Program-made: the position numbers and the translations under genes
In this document: piece by piece, positions 18,075-25,466 of the stretch
Position numbering within the stretch: position 1 is the first letter of the stretch
Layout: each line of letters begins with the position of its first letter
The notes under the pieces: generated by a model
The model's input: only the letters and a program-made list of their open reading frames with translations
Databases searched by the model: none
Told to the model about the DNA's origin: nothing
NCBI GenBank assembly: GCA_012744475.1
Contig: JAAYBV010000070.1
Coordinates: 50,894-114,893 of the forward strand
Reading direction: 5' to 3'
Length of the DNA stretch: 64,000 bases
Source of the DNA: Phycisphaerae bacterium
GTDB lineage: Bacteria; Planctomycetota; Phycisphaerae; Sedimentisphaerales; Anaerobacaceae

Positions 18075-18341
18075 ATGAACGAGCAAAGGATTCTGGACGA
18101 GCTTCTGGCCCTTCTGGCCGGCGGAGGCGTCACGATCCGCCGCGAGCCCCTGGGGGGCAACGGTGGAGGCTTGTGTGCCGTCCGAGGCCAGAACGTGTTC
18201 TTCCTGGACACCGAGGCCGGATCGGGCGAATCGGCGGCTCTCTGTGCCGCCGCGGTGAGAAAAGTGCTCGATATCGAGAGCATTTACATACGCCCGGAAG
18301 TGCGTCAGTTCATCGAGGAGCGCTCGGACCTGAAATGGTGA
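18075..18341 (+). CDS. Small hypothetical protein
   Basis: This 88-aa soluble protein begins MNEQRILDELLALLAGGG and ends 'EVRQFIEERSDLKW'. It has a glycine-rich centre ('EPLGGNGGGLCAVRGQNVFF') and no catalytic motif I recognise. It is divergent from the histidine kinase and 88 bp upstream of the REC protein on the same strand. Codon use matches the neighbours. The function is unknown. Confidence 0.65.
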   Translation: MNEQRILDELLALLAGGGVTIRREPLGGNGGGLCAVRGQNVFFLDTEAGSGESAALCAAAVRKVLDIESIYIRPEVRQFIEERSDLKW

Positions 18342-18428
18342 ATCCGCTGAAAGCGATGTGACATTGTTGATCTCGAACCGGCCCGCGCGTTTGGGCCGCC
18401 TCCAGCATTGATATCGGGAGCTTGGCTC

Positions 18429-18902
18429 ATGAGTCACCAAAAACGCCCGTCGCCGCCCGAGAGGCTGCCCGTCATCCTCGTGGTAGATGACAACGCACAG
18501 AATCTTGAACTGATCCAGGCGTATCTCGAAGACGTCGACTGCCGGACCGTTGCCGCCCGCGACGGTATCGAGGCCCTGGATCTGGTCGCCAAGACCAAGC
18601 CCGACCTGGTTCTCCTGGACGTGATGATGCCCAAGATGAGCGGATTCGAGGTCTGCCGTCGGCTGAAGAAAGACCCGGCCACCAACGACATCCCGGTGAT
18701 CATGGTCACGGCGCTCAACGAATTCGGAGATATCGAACGCGGCATCGACTCCGGGACCGACGACTTCGTCAGCAAGCCCGTCAACCGCCTCGAGCTGCTG
18801 ACGCGAGTCAAGACCATGCTCCGACTCAAACACCTCAGCGATACGCTCCAGCGCACAGTGGCGTATCTCAGCGAGGTGGAGAAGCACGCCCAGACGTCGT
18901 AG
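18429..18902 (+). CDS. Single-domain response regulator (PleD/CheY-type receiver)
   Basis: This 157-aa protein is a receiver domain: acidic pair in 'VILVVDDNAQNLELIQAYLE', phospho-acceptor in 'KPDLVLLDVMMPKMSGFEVC' and the conserved Lys in 'DDFVSKPVNRLELLTRV'. A short C-terminal helix ('LSDTLQRTVAYLSEVEKHAQ') follows, with no output domain. GGGAG precedes the ATG at 18429. It may act through another protein or as a phosphate sink, perhaps with the nearby orphan kinase at 17139-17921. Confidence 0.9.
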   Translation: MSHQKRPSPPERLPVILVVDDNAQNLELIQAYLEDVDCRTVAARDGIEALDLVAKTKPDLVLLDVMMPKMSGFEVCRRLKKDPATNDIPVIMVTALNEFGDIERGIDSGTDDFVSKPVNRLELLTRVKTMLRLKHLSDTLQRTVAYLSEVEKHAQTS

Positions 18903-19176
18903 GTGTTCTGCCGGCAGCCGGGTCATGGGATGGCCGGCAGGGCCCTTGGCGCCCTGGGGGCGCCGTCTGCGGTCTCTCGTCGGCCCGTTAAGGGTCTGAT
19001 AACGGCCCCTTCAGAATCGCAACAATCGCTACAGGGTGCACAACCGCCCTGACGGACGCGCCGGGCAATCGCGTCTACCTCCCACATGGCATCCACGCAG
19101 GTTAACCGCCCTGCGAAATTGGACGATATCTCCGCAGAATCGTTATTGACGTCCCTGGTGCCTTTGGGAGTGAGGG

Positions 19177-20778
19177 ATGAGTGGATTGCTTGAGATATTC
19201 GGCAGGGCGATAGTCGTTGACACATCCGACCTGATCTGGCACTGGCTGGATGAGCGCCGCCAGAACCGCGACGAACCGGTCGCGCTTCAGGAGCGTCACC
19301 TCAGTCACGTGATCGACCTCATGAGCGACAGCAAGTACGATGCGGCGCAGGAGCAACTGCGGCTCTATCTTTTCGAGCATCCTGCCTGCACGCTGGGCCG
19401 GATGGCGGCGGCCAGCCTGTCGCTGCGGGCCAACAACCTTGTCGAGGCCATCGGGGAATTGCAGTCCATCTACGTGCGTCAGCCCAACAACACGCTGGCG
19501 CTCTACGCCCTGGGACACTGCCACGAACGGCTGGGCCATCAGGCCGAGGCCATCGAGTTCTATCAGGACTGCCTGAAGTTCAAGGGATATCTGCAATTGC
19601 CCGCCCAGCGGCTCGGCGCGATCTACTTCAAAGAAGGCCGCCTGGACGATGCGATCGCCGAGTATGAGCCTCTGCGGCACCATTACCCGGATGACATCTC
19701 GACCCTGGTCATTTTGGGATATCTCTATCTCGCCACCGGCCAGTCGGCCAAGGCCGTGGAAACCTTCAACACCGCCATCCTCATCCACCCCGACAACTTC
19801 GTGGCCCGAGACGACGCAATCGATCGCATGGTCATGGAGGGGAACTTCGAAGAGGCCCTCGATGCGGTCGATCTTCTCCTGGCCGATCAGCCGGAGCGTG
19901 CCGATCTGGTGGCCATGCGCGCCGACATCATTGCCGCCATGGGCGCCACGACGGACGCAATCGCCCAGTACCAGCATGCGATCCGGCTCTGCCCCGACTA
20001 CCTCGAAGCGACCATCAAACTCGGCACCAACTATCTCAAGATGCACGCCGAACAACTGGCCGCCCAGCAGTTCAACCGGGCGATCGAGATCAACGACAAA
20101 ATCGTCGAAGCCTACGTTGGGCTTGCGGCCGCCCAGAAGCTCGCCGCCCAGGACGCCGAGGCTCGTCATACGCTCACTCTGGCCGCCGCAATCCAGCCGA
20201 ACAGCGCCTTTCTCTATGCGGAAACGGCCAAACTCGTGCTCAAGGCCGCCCTCGAAGCCAATCTGATTCCGGCGCCCGAGGACGGATTCACCCTCGACCA
20301 AGCCATCTTTGACGCTCATCACCGGCATCTCGCCAGATTCCCGCAGAACCCCGATCTCTACTACCGCCTCGGCCTGCTCCAGGTCAATGCCGGCCAGCCC
20401 GCCCAGGCCCTCGAGTCCTTCGACACCGCCCTCCAGATCAACCCGACCTTCACCCGGGCTCGAACCAAGCTGGCCCTGTGCCTTCTGGAGGCTGGACGCG
20501 ACAGCGAAGGGATGGACCACATTACACCTCCGGCGTCCTATGATCGGGCCACACTCGAGCTGTATTACCGGACAGGCCTGTTGTACTGCAACCGGATCAA
20601 GTTCGCCTCGTCGATCATCAACCTCCAGCACCATCTCGAGGCCAGTGTCACCCCGGACCTCGATCCGACCACGAACATCTCGATCGTCCTTCAGAATCTC
20701 GGTTTGGCCGACACGGTGGGCCTGATGTGGGAAAACCTCTGCCAGACGGCGGCCCACGCCACGGCGGCAACTACATGA
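19177..20778 (+). CDS. Tetratricopeptide-repeat protein
   Basis: This 533-aa protein consists almost entirely of helical TPR units. Examples are 'NTLALYALGHCHERLGHQAE', 'DISTLVILGYLYLATGQSAK' and 'PDLYYRLGLLQVNAGQPAQA'. I see at least eight units and neither a signal peptide nor a catalytic domain, so it is probably a cytoplasmic scaffold. A GAGG site precedes the ATG. It is the last host gene before the left attachment site of the integrated element, which starts 67 bp after its stop. Confidence 0.88.
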   Translation: MSGLLEIFGRAIVVDTSDLIWHWLDERRQNRDEPVALQERHLSHVIDLMSDSKYDAAQEQLRLYLFEHPACTLGRMAAASLSLRANNLVEAIGELQSIYVRQPNNTLALYALGHCHERLGHQAEAIEFYQDCLKFKGYLQLPAQRLGAIYFKEGRLDDAIAEYEPLRHHYPDDISTLVILGYLYLATGQSAKAVETFNTAILIHPDNFVARDDAIDRMVMEGNFEEALDAVDLLLADQPERADLVAMRADIIAAMGATTDAIAQYQHAIRLCPDYLEATIKLGTNYLKMHAEQLAAQQFNRAIEINDKIVEAYVGLAAAQKLAAQDAEARHTLTLAAAIQPNSAFLYAETAKLVLKAALEANLIPAPEDGFTLDQAIFDAHHRHLARFPQNPDLYYRLGLLQVNAGQPAQALESFDTALQINPTFTRARTKLALCLLEAGRDSEGMDHITPPASYDRATLELYYRTGLLYCNRIKFASSIINLQHHLEASVTPDLDPTTNISIVLQNLGLADTVGLMWENLCQTAAHATAATT

Positions 20779-20847
20779 AAAGCCGCCTGGAGGCCGCGAA
20801 AGCGGCGGCCAGAGTCCACTTGCCGTTGACCCCGCCCGCATACCCGA

Positions 20848-20875
20848 ATGAAACATAACATATCTCACAGGGGGA
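20848..20875 (+). other. attL: dif-like XerD arm and central region with degenerate XerC arm
   Basis: This site reads as XerD arm ATGAAACATAA (20848-20858), six-base centre CATATC (20859-20864) and then TCACAGGGGGA (20865-20875), which does not resemble a XerC arm. In a XerCD insertion model the left junction keeps the host XerD arm and receives the XerC side of the incoming element, as seen here. The bases CGA before the arm are also shared with the right copy. Confidence 0.75.
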
Positions 20876-20894
20876 CGTCGTCGCGGGGGCGACG

Positions 20895-21482
20895 ATGGCA
20901 CGACAGAAGGGTACGCCGAAACCAGTAGGCCAGCCAAGCCCGACGGCGCAGGACATCGCCGCCGAGATCCTCAAGACCGCCCAAAACGCCACGCCGAACC
21001 AGACGGCCTTTGACCGGGCCGCCAAGTTCACGCAGGCCGCCAAGCGATCGAACCGTTTCAACTACGATCGCATGGTCGTGCCGGGCGCACCGATCTACTA
21101 CTTTCATCAACCGGGAGAGACACTTATTGGGACGTTGGGCCAGTCCCAGCGCGGACAGATCCTGCGCGGGTCGGTCACGTGGGAATACCTCGTGCCGATC
21201 GTGCTGGACAGTGGCGAGCTGCGCTACCTGCCGAACAACCGCCGGCTGCGCAAGGCGATCCAATTGGCGGACTGCCTCTTTCAGCGGGTCAGAATCACCT
21301 ACGAAGGACGCCTGGCGACCGCGCACGGGCACTATGAAAAGGTCTATACCGTCGAGCCGGCGCCGCTGGGCAAGGATGGCGTCGGGCCGGCGGGACGCGA
21401 GATCCTGGCCAGCGCGGCGGCCGAGGCGTCCGGTAAAAAGAAACGTGCAGGCAACCGGCCATTGAGCCGAAAGACCGAATAA
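20895..21482 (+). CDS. Element protein, OB-fold-like (possible ssDNA-binding)
   Basis: This 195-aa protein is the first gene inside attL. The N-terminal 50 residues are Ala/Lys-rich and probably disordered. The central part is beta-rich and punctuated as in OB folds: 'GETLIGTLGQSQRGQILRGS', 'WEYLVPIVLDSGELRYLPNN' and 'LFQRVRITYEGRLATAHGHY'. It ends in a basic tail ('SGKKKRAGNRPLSRKTE'). An OB-fold DNA-binding role is inference from pattern only, with no catalytic motif seen. The downstream zinc-finger gene begins 13 nt after its stop behind a strong AAGGAG site. Confidence 0.6.
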   Translation: MARQKGTPKPVGQPSPTAQDIAAEILKTAQNATPNQTAFDRAAKFTQAAKRSNRFNYDRMVVPGAPIYYFHQPGETLIGTLGQSQRGQILRGSVTWEYLVPIVLDSGELRYLPNNRRLRKAIQLADCLFQRVRITYEGRLATAHGHYEKVYTVEPAPLGKDGVGPAGREILASAAAEASGKKKRAGNRPLSRKTE

Positions 21483-21495
21483 GGAGATTGCGAGA

Positions 21496-21763
21496 ATGGC
21501 ACGGAGGCGATGCGAGCTGTGCGGGCGAGTGATCCACGGTGTTCCGAGGGCAGCGCATTCACATCCTACAGCGCCCGGGCCGAATGGCGTGCGGCCGGAT
21601 CGATACGGGCCTGGAGACGATCGACCTGGATCGCGCGGAGGGCTGCGCGAATCTCTGTGCCAAGTGCCGGCAACAGATCGAGGAGCTGATGATGCTGCGC
21701 CGGGTGGGCGCTGCGCCCAAGCCGGGCAGGCAACTGTGGTTTAGCTTTGCAAAGGAGTGGTAG
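21496..21763 (+). pseudogene. Zinc-ribbon protein split between two frames (frameshift)
   Basis: The ATG at 21496, behind AAGGAG, starts MARRRCELCGRVIHG with one CxxC knuckle, then runs into proline-rich shadow sequence. The +1 frame takes over at about 21540 with 'FRGQRIHILQRPG' and later 'GLETIDLDRAEGCANLCAKC', the partner knuckle, ending at the TAG 21761-21763. Joining the frames at GGT-G-TTC (21538-21544) gives one ~88-aa zinc-ribbon protein with CxxC...CxxxCxxC. The split may be a real indel, a sequencing error or recoding. The downstream half has its own possible GTG at 21539. Confidence 0.65.
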
Positions 21764-21765
21764 CG

Positions 21766-21972
21766 ATGGGCAAGCAACAGAAGCAGACAGTAGCGGCGAT
21801 CGTGCGGACCGAACCGACCAGGGGCCGGGCGTTCCGCGTCAACAGTGCGGACCTGGCCGACGACGTTGCGGGCCTGGCAGATCGTGTCGCCGCGCTCGAG
21901 GCGGGCCTGGCCGAAGCGCGGGCGAACATCGAAGCGATTTCGATGATCGTGGACAAAATCTCCAAGGGGTGA
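21766..21972 (+). CDS. Small coiled-coil element protein
   Basis: This 68-aa protein starts at ATG 21766, 2 nt after the previous stop. AAGGAG lies 11 nt upstream of it. A basic N-terminus (MGKQQKQTVAAIVRTEPTRG) is followed by a heptad-patterned helix 'LADRVAALEAGLAEARANIE'. There are no transmembrane or catalytic features. It is tightly packed with the next gene (4 nt), so it belongs to the element's early operon. The function is unknown. Confidence 0.6.
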   Translation: MGKQQKQTVAAIVRTEPTRGRAFRVNSADLADDVAGLADRVAALEAGLAEARANIEAISMIVDKISKG

Positions 21973-21976
21973 GCCG

Positions 21977-22282
21977 ATGGACCTGAAATGTCCGAATTGC
22001 GGGACGCCGGGGATTCCCGGCGAAGGCGGGTCGGTCGTCTGCACGGTCTGCGGCGGTCGGTTCAATTTCGTGGCTGGCGAAGCGCACTTGCACGGCGTCG
22101 CCGAGTTCGACCAGCTCCGCAAGCGCGTCGATGCGCAGGATGCGGAGATCGCGGAGCTGCGAAAGCAACTGGCGGGCGATGCGCCGTCTACGGATGAGCA
22201 TGGAGATCCGCACGTCGAGGACGACGAGCCGGCCGACCAGGACGACGACAGCGACGACGAGGACGACGACGAGGACTTTTGA
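21977..22282 (+). CDS. Zinc-ribbon protein with coiled coil and acidic tail
   Basis: This 101-aa protein has a four-cysteine ribbon (MDLKCPNCGTPG... 'VVCTVCGGRFNFVAGEAH'), then a helical heptad stretch ('FDQLRKRVDAQDAEIAELRK') and a C-terminal tail made almost only of Asp and Glu ('DEPADQDDDSDDEDDDEDF'). Such acidic tails can mimic DNA or bind basic proteins. The element also encodes a strongly basic 41-aa protein, but any link is speculation. It overlaps the next open frame by a few bases. Confidence 0.7.
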   Translation: MDLKCPNCGTPGIPGEGGSVVCTVCGGRFNFVAGEAHLHGVAEFDQLRKRVDAQDAEIAELRKQLAGDAPSTDEHGDPHVEDDEPADQDDDSDDEDDDEDF

Positions 22283-22284
22283 GC

Positions 22285-22983
22285 ATGGCACGGACCAAGG
22301 GAGCGAAGGACAAGCGGCCACGCAAGAAACCGGCGCTGAGCATGACGCCGAACGCGATCCGCAAACGAGCGGCCCGGGCGCAGGCGGAGGCCTCCACGAA
22401 AGCCGAGACGCCGGCGCCGAAACCGACCGATCGCAAGCCTGACGTCGATCGCGTGGCGGAGTTCAACGCGGCAATCGATGCGGAATTGAGTCAACGTGTG
22501 GGGACTCTTTCAAGCGCGCCGGCGGACCGGCCGGCGGACACGTCCGATCGTGTCGGACCGTCCATCGAGCAGCCGGCCGGTCCGGTCGGCGACGAGGCGC
22601 TCTTGACGCGGCAGGCATGGGAGGGCGTCTGCCGGGTTCCGTTCCGCACGCTGGGCCTGTGTCTGCGGGCGCTGGGCGTGATCGAAGACCAGGGGCAGGC
22701 GGCGATCGGCAACCTGGCAAAGAAACGCGCGCCGGATCTGGCGAGGCCGTCGTATGTGATCTTCGAGCACTACGCCAAGCAATACACAGCGATGAATCCC
22801 GATGATCCCATTTCGCTGGCGATCGTGGCGACGGGCCTGGTCGCGGCCGACATCGCCGAGGAGCTGACCGAGATCATCGTCGTCAGTCGCGCGATCGCCC
22901 GGCGAGAACGTGGAGGCGCTACGGATGGCAGCTCCGAAACCCGCCGGCCGGCCGATGGACCGCAAACCGGCCGGCAAACCTAA
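22285..22983 (+). CDS. Element protein of unknown function with basic N-terminus
   Basis: ATG 22285 comes 2 nt after the previous stop; a TTG at 22279 is in frame but weaker. The 232-aa product begins with a Lys/Arg-rich stretch ('MARTKGAKDKRPRKKPALSM', 'NAIRKRAARAQAEASTKAE'), then a flexible linker. It ends in a helical C-terminal domain including 'PISLAIVATGLVAADIAEEL'. The layout suggests a DNA-binding N-terminus with a helical effector or structural domain, but I recognise no family. Its 3' end overlaps the next gene by 59 nt. Confidence 0.6.
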   Translation: MARTKGAKDKRPRKKPALSMTPNAIRKRAARAQAEASTKAETPAPKPTDRKPDVDRVAEFNAAIDAELSQRVGTLSSAPADRPADTSDRVGPSIEQPAGPVGDEALLTRQAWEGVCRVPFRTLGLCLRALGVIEDQGQAAIGNLAKKRAPDLARPSYVIFEHYAKQYTAMNPDDPISLAIVATGLVAADIAEELTEIIVVSRAIARRERGGATDGSSETRRPADGPQTGRQT

Positions 22984-23239
22984 AAGGCGCTGTGGCGTTG
23001 TGCCGAAGCGCCGGCGCCGGGGATCGCCCTGGGCCGGCGTCGCCTGGACCTACTGGCGACTGCACGATCGACAGGGCTGCGTGATCGGTTTCAAGCGGAC
23101 CTGGCGCGATGTCACGCATTACGTGGATCTGCGCGAGGAGCGATGGCGTGTCGAGCCGATCGCGTTCGCTGAGGCGGTCCGCCTGGCCGGTGAGCTGCCT
23201 GGTTTTGCGTACCTGAAAGATCCTGAGGAGTCAGACTGA
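22925..23239 (+). CDS. Small basic element protein
   Basis: This 104-aa product starts at ATG 22925 behind GGAGG (22911-22916) and overlaps the preceding gene by 59 nt in another frame. The first 40 residues are Pro/Lys/Arg-rich ('KPAGKPKRRCGVVPKRRRRG'). The remainder is a compact beta/alpha segment ('VAWTYWRLHDRQGCVIGFKR', 'RWRVEPIAFAEAVRLAGELP'). The function is unknown; nucleic-acid binding is plausible. Its TGA overlaps the next ATG. Confidence 0.6.
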   Translation: MAAPKPAGRPMDRKPAGKPKRRCGVVPKRRRRGSPWAGVAWTYWRLHDRQGCVIGFKRTWRDVTHYVDLREERWRVEPIAFAEAVRLAGELPGFAYLKDPEESD

Positions 23240-23448
23240 TGTATGGAGTGCTGCGGAAGGTCGTGGATGACTACTGCTATCGCAAAGGGAGCTGTCCGGT
23301 GAACGGCGCGACGCGCGTCCTCAAGCTCGAATGTGGGCACGAGATCGCACGCAAGGCATCGCAGCCGGTCCCGAAACGGGCGCACTGTCCAGAGTGCGAG
23401 AACGCGATCGTGGTCGATCCAGGCGCACTATCGGAGCTGTCAAAATGA
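23239..23448 (+). CDS. Small cysteine-rich (zinc-ribbon-like) element protein
   Basis: This 69-aa protein begins MYGVLRKVVDDYCYRKGSCP and carries 'LKLECGHEIARKAS' and 'KRAHCPECENAIVVD', a CxH...CxxC arrangement suited to one zinc ion. The start overlaps the upstream stop (ATGA) and its own stop overlaps the next ATG, so translation is coupled on both sides. It is one of several zinc-binding small proteins in the element. The function is unknown. Confidence 0.65.
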   Translation: MYGVLRKVVDDYCYRKGSCPVNGATRVLKLECGHEIARKASQPVPKRAHCPECENAIVVDPGALSELSK

Positions 23449-23627
23449 GCACGATCGGATGGACCTGCGAGAAGTGTGGGTATCGCGCACAGCGAAGGGG
23501 AATCGATCATCCAACCACGCGCTTCTCACAACGCTGCCCGAAGTGTCGGACCCTGCACAAGATCTATGTCAGTTGGGAGTCGCACGTCGATTGGAGACCG
23601 GCAAACGTGTTCGGTGAGGCACAATGA
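23445..23627 (+). CDS. Small zinc-ribbon element protein
   Basis: This 60-aa protein starts at ATG 23445, overlapping the previous TGA. It has two CxxC knuckles: 'MSTIGWTCEKCGYRAQRR' and 'RFSQRCPKCRTLHKIYVSWE'. It lies immediately before the packaging-type ATPase and overlaps its ATG by 4 nt. The longer in-frame extension upstream is shadow of the preceding gene. The role is unknown. Confidence 0.65.
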   Translation: MSTIGWTCEKCGYRAQRRGIDHPTTRFSQRCPKCRTLHKIYVSWESHVDWRPANVFGEAQ

Positions 23628-24256
23628 TCGAAGGTCGGAACATCTTTGTATCGGGGCAGACGGGATCGGGCAAGACGTTCCTGGTCGAGCGGGCGATCGC
23701 CGGCAGTACGCGCTGCCTGGTCTACCTGACCAAAAGGGAGGAGTGCGGCTATGCCGGCGTTTACTTCGATGGCCTGGCCGGCCAGCGCGATCTGATGTTG
23801 CGCTGGTGGCGCCTGGCGAACGTGCGGGCGAATCGGTTCCGCATCGTCTACCGGCCGCGCGATCCCTGGTCGTTCGAGGAGTTCAACGCGATCGCGGGCC
23901 TGGTCTACCGGTGCGGGCAGATGGATTTCGTCTGTGAGGAGCTGGGCGGCTACGTCGCATCGAGGATCTTCGCGAGAGCCGACTACGGGCAGGAGTTCAA
24001 AAGCCTTCTGACGGCCGGGCGGACGCGCGGGATCAACTGTTGGCTGATGAGCCAAAGGCCGAAGGGAATCCCGATCGAGGTGCGCAGCGAAGCGCGCGAG
24101 GCATACGTTTTTCATTCGCAAGAGCCGGCGGATCTGGCGTACCTGTCCGAATGGCTGGGCGTCGAGGTCGAAACCAAGCTGCTGGCGCTGGGCAGCTATC
24201 AGCACGTCCACTGGCAGCAGGGCGGAAACATCGAGGTGGCGCGATGTCCCGCGTGA
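23624..24256 (+). CDS. FtsK/HerA-type genome-packaging ATPase (P9/A32-like)
   Basis: This 210-aa P-loop ATPase has Walker A 'FVSGQTGSGKTFLVERAIA' with Lys 17. A hydrophobic strand follows with two acidic residues as Walker B ('MDFVCEELGGY', near residue 105). A downstream sensor-type strand reads 'GRTRGINCWLMSQRPKGIP', resembling the conserved Gln-Arg-Pro segment of FtsK/HerA ATPases. The small size, absence of other domains and position upstream of a capsid-like gene match packaging ATPases of membrane-containing double-jelly-roll viruses (PM2 P9, PRD1 P9). Family assignment is by motif, and the packaging role is inference. Confidence 0.85.
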   Translation: MIEGRNIFVSGQTGSGKTFLVERAIAGSTRCLVYLTKREECGYAGVYFDGLAGQRDLMLRWWRLANVRANRFRIVYRPRDPWSFEEFNAIAGLVYRCGQMDFVCEELGGYVASRIFARADYGQEFKSLLTAGRTRGINCWLMSQRPKGIPIEVRSEAREAYVFHSQEPADLAYLSEWLGVEVETKLLALGSYQHVHWQQGGNIEVARCPA

Positions 24257-24615
24257 TGGAGACCGGCTATTCGATCGGACCGGGGGAATGGCGCTACACG
24301 GTCCGCCTGACGGACGAGGAACATTCTGCGCTGCGGCGCGTGTGTCGCACGCACGCGCCAACGGTGGCAGATCTGATCGCCGGCGCCGTTGCCGAGTTGC
24401 TGGAAGATTTGGAGGTATATCATGCGGACCGTGAGAGAGCGAAGTCTGATCGAGCTGGTGTGGATCGTGGCGGTCGTGGCGTTCATCGCCCTGGCGTACC
24501 TGGACGGGCGGCCCGACGGCGCAGAGCTGCCGGGGCGCGTGAGCGTACCGGCCGAACACGTGGACCAGGTCGAGCGTCTGCGGTCGGACCGGGCGACGAT
24601 GGCGTGGTGGAATGA
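24244..24615 (+). CDS. Ribbon-helix-helix-like protein, long overlap with the next gene
   Basis: ATG 24244 overlaps the ATPase stop. The first ~58 residues look like a ribbon-helix-helix DNA-binding unit: a strand 'WRYTVRLTDEEHSALRRVC' followed by a second helix 'TVADLIAGAVAELLEDLE'. From about 24422 the frame overlaps the membrane/Ig-like gene for 194 nt, and there the translation becomes Arg/Gly/Pro-rich and shadow-like. The functional part may therefore be only the N-terminal ~60 residues, with the overprinted tail tolerated. Autoregulation of the element would suit an RHH protein, but that is inference. Confidence 0.55.
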   Translation: MSRVMETGYSIGPGEWRYTVRLTDEEHSALRRVCRTHAPTVADLIAGAVAELLEDLEVYHADRERAKSDRAGVDRGGRGVHRPGVPGRAARRRRAAGARERTGRTRGPGRASAVGPGDDGVVE

Positions 24616-25114
24616 CCACATCGACAGCGTCGATCCCGTCGGCGACTACATCGCGGACGCCAACGTGGCGGCGGTGGACCGGCAACGGGCCTGGCAGATC
24701 CGCCAGAAGGTGCGGAGCTGGTGGGCGACGTTCGCGAGCCTGGACGATCCCAACGTATGCCTGCAACCGGTCTGGATCGGACCGGCGCCATTTCCCTACG
24801 ATCCAAACATGATCCAGGGGCTACTGATCGATTGCCACGCCGTCACGGCGGGCAAGTTCAACCGGACCCGCCGCGTCTGCGATCCCGATGGCGATCCCGT
24901 CGATGTCGAGCTGCTGGCCGGTCCTGCCGGCATGGAGGTCACGCAGGATCTGGAGGCATCGACCTGGACGCTGGCGGGTGAGCTGGCGCCGGGGCTGCAC
25001 GCGATCGTCGTCTGCGCGATCGACCGGCCGCTGTACGGCGATCCGAATGAGACGATCGTCACGATCCTGGTGGACGCCGAGCGCCCGCCGAACGCGGCGC
25101 CGGTCCTGTACTGA
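24422..25114 (+). CDS. Membrane-anchored protein with C-terminal Ig-like domain (spike or receptor candidate)
   Basis: ATG 24422 follows a GGAGG site. The 230-aa product starts with a single transmembrane segment ('LIELVWIVAVVAFIALAYLD'), then a helical region with many Trp residues ('WWNDHIDSVDPVGDYIADAN'). The C-terminal beta-domain of cadherin/Ig type includes 'VCDPDGDPVDVELLAGPAGM' and 'IVVCAIDRPLYGDPNETIVT'. This layout is what one would expect of a virion membrane protein displaying an adhesion domain, but it could be another surface protein. It lies between the ATPase and the capsid gene. Confidence 0.6.
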   Translation: MRTVRERSLIELVWIVAVVAFIALAYLDGRPDGAELPGRVSVPAEHVDQVERLRSDRATMAWWNDHIDSVDPVGDYIADANVAAVDRQRAWQIRQKVRSWWATFASLDDPNVCLQPVWIGPAPFPYDPNMIQGLLIDCHAVTAGKFNRTRRVCDPDGDPVDVELLAGPAGMEVTQDLEASTWTLAGELAPGLHAIVVCAIDRPLYGDPNETIVTILVDAERPPNAAPVLY

Positions 25115-25124
25115 GGATGCCTAT

Positions 25125-25250
25125 ATGAAATGTCCGAAATGCGGTGCGACCATGACGCGAGGAGCGCCGCACGGCGAGGGGGTCGCCGTACAGTGGGAAT
25201 GTCACAACTGCGGAACGATCGTGACGGAGCCGGTCAGGGCACAAGAATGA
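25125..25250 (+). CDS. 41-aa zinc-ribbon microprotein
   Basis: ATG 25125 to TGA 25250 encodes MKCPKCGATMTRGAPHGEGV followed by 'AVQWECHNCGTIVTEPVRAQE', a perfect CxxC...CxxC ribbon. It overlaps the next ATG (ATGA). It is the fifth small zinc-ribbon-type protein in the element. The function is unknown. Confidence 0.65.
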   Translation: MKCPKCGATMTRGAPHGEGVAVQWECHNCGTIVTEPVRAQE

Positions 25251-25462
25251 GCGAACGAACGGACAGAGCGCGGGCGAAGCTATTGGAGCTGGCGCCGCCA
25301 GACAAGGGCTGCGATCGCAAGACCTACAGGGCGCACGTGTCCGCATGGCTGGCCGGGTCAACGGTGAGCATGACGGACCTGTCGGATATGGCAGCGCTGT
25401 TCGTCTGCGGCGTCGAGGAGCTGGCCGACAAGATCGTCCGCGATCAATTGGGAAAGGGATGA
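25247..25462 (+). CDS. Small helical element protein
   Basis: This 71-aa product (MSERTDRARAKLLELAPPDK...) is predominantly helical, with 'RAHVSAWLAGSTVSMTDLSD' and 'GVEELADKIVRDQLGKG'. It overlaps the preceding stop and is followed 4 nt later by the next gene. There is no membrane segment or known motif. The function is unknown. Confidence 0.55.
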   Translation: MSERTDRARAKLLELAPPDKGCDRKTYRAHVSAWLAGSTVSMTDLSDMAALFVCGVEELADKIVRDQLGKG

Positions 25463-25466
25463 AACG

